A DNA stretch of 64,000 nt from Pseudanabaena frigida (GTDB lineage: Bacteria > Cyanobacteriota > Cyanobacteriia > Pseudanabaenales > Pseudanabaenaceae), in NCBI GenBank assembly GCA_003242085.1, contig QBML01000005.1, forward strand, positions 108,236 through 172,235. The letters run 5' to 3'. A program made the translations under genes and the position numbers. The notes beneath the pieces are model-generated. The model ran no database searches. It saw only the letters and a list, made by a program, of their open reading frames with translations, and had not been told where the DNA came from. Positions within the stretch are counted from its first letter, which is position 1; every line of letters starts with the position of its first letter. This document shows, in pieces, positions 63,715 through 64,000 of the stretch.

Positions 63715-64000
63715 CTAGAGGGGAGAGCGATTAGCATATTGAGCAACCAGAGAATCCAAGGATGTACCCATAGGAGCATAAAGTCTCCTCTTCTTGAGAG
63801 CAGCAAAGTCATGCTCAATCTTGTTAAAGTCAGGAGAATATTTGGGCAAAAATAAGACTGTATGACCAGCCGCGGTGACTAAATCTTGAATCACATTTTT
63901 ACGATGAAAGGGAGCATTGTCCATAATTAAGGTGGAATCACTATCTAATTCTTTGAATAACCATGCAGATAACCACTGCTCAAAACATTGGGCATTGACA
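63715..64000 (-). mobile_element. IS630-type transposase, C-terminal part (cut by window edge)
   Basis: The minus-strand frame is open to the right edge and ends at TAG 63715. It reads ...STLIMDNAPFHRKNV, LFLPKYSPDFNKIEHDFAALK, giving the middle Asp (DNAPFH) and the last Glu (NKIEHDF) of the DDE catalytic triad of the IS630/Tc1-mariner superfamily. The N-terminal HTH part lies outside the window, so completeness is unknown. The IS end should lie near 63680-63714, where TATATAGTAAATTCAAATAA could be part of the terminal repeat; it does not resemble the miniature-element termini. Confidence 0.88.

Noticed and set aside
63680..63717. IS630 end as source of the miniature-element termini
   Set aside because: The sequence near the transposase end (TATAGTAAATTCAAATAAG) matches only the first few bases of TATAGCAATGCAAG, so no direct relation is shown.

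Overview
The window is chromosomal DNA of a cyanobacterium, most likely filamentous and Pseudanabaena-like (genus inferred from overall character only, low certainty). Pointers seen in the sequence are the carboxysome shell protein CcmP, NdhF1 of the photosynthetic NDH-1 complex, the sulfolipid enzyme SqdB, a CruF-like carotenoid enzyme, the short cyanobacterial RpoZ, cyanobacterial families (DUF3084, DUF1818, DUF3143), and frequent HIP1 octamers (GCGATCGC). Coding density is moderate and almost every gene junction carries a perfect or near-perfect hairpin.

Layout. 0-8 kb: the start of a Ser/Thr kinase, a BLUF-coupled (photoactivated) adenylate cyclase, rpiA, a CbiT-like methyltransferase, and the asd-dapA-rnj cluster. 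8-15.7 kb: a membrane J-protein with DUF3143, cdsA, dnaK (DnaK2 type), a second J-protein, tRNA-Thr(UGU), a GH19/lysozyme-like protein and purK. 16-31 kb: lipA, a YdcF-like membrane protein, an RRM protein, a rhomboid protease, a lone receiver, sqdB, ccmP, a DUF3084 coiled-coil protein, a MoxR ATPase, an ArsS-like radical SAM enzyme, an HPt protein and a class I aminotransferase. 31.4-33.4 kb: ndhF1. 33.5-37.4 kb: an AT-rich accessory block with a two-gene ABC-type ATPase plus TOPRIM-like operon (candidate defence system) and two type II toxin-antitoxin pairs. 37.4-47.3 kb: leuS, a broken Uma2 gene, rpoZ, a response regulator, cruF, a TPR protein, mutT-cysK, uspA and a [2Fe-2S] protein. 47.5-58 kb: exopolysaccharide genes (sugar transferase, Wzc-like kinase, two GT4 enzymes) around a 1243-residue NB-ARC/WD40 protein. 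58-64 kb: a broken PEP-CTERM-like gene, a ferredoxin, rimP-nusA-ylxR, galE, phhB and the C-terminal end of an IS630-type transposase.

The strongest unexplained structure is a dispersed family of about ten miniature elements (about 116 bp when complete). Copies have termini close to TATAGCAATGCAAG / CTTGCATTGCTATA, conserved asymmetric subterminal arms, and a central GC-rich hairpin. The hairpin stem sequence differs between copies while remaining almost perfectly self-complementary. They sit between genes, usually beside terminators; one supplies the C-terminus and stop codon of a neighbouring gene. A TA on both sides of the best copies suggests Tc1/mariner/IS630-type mobilisation.

Other points for follow-up are the complete photoactivated cyclase, the ATPase/TOPRIM pair with a tandem repeat upstream, two genes interrupted by in-frame TAG codons, and a nusA operon followed by galE rather than infB. 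All functional calls are by reading motifs; no database search was possible.
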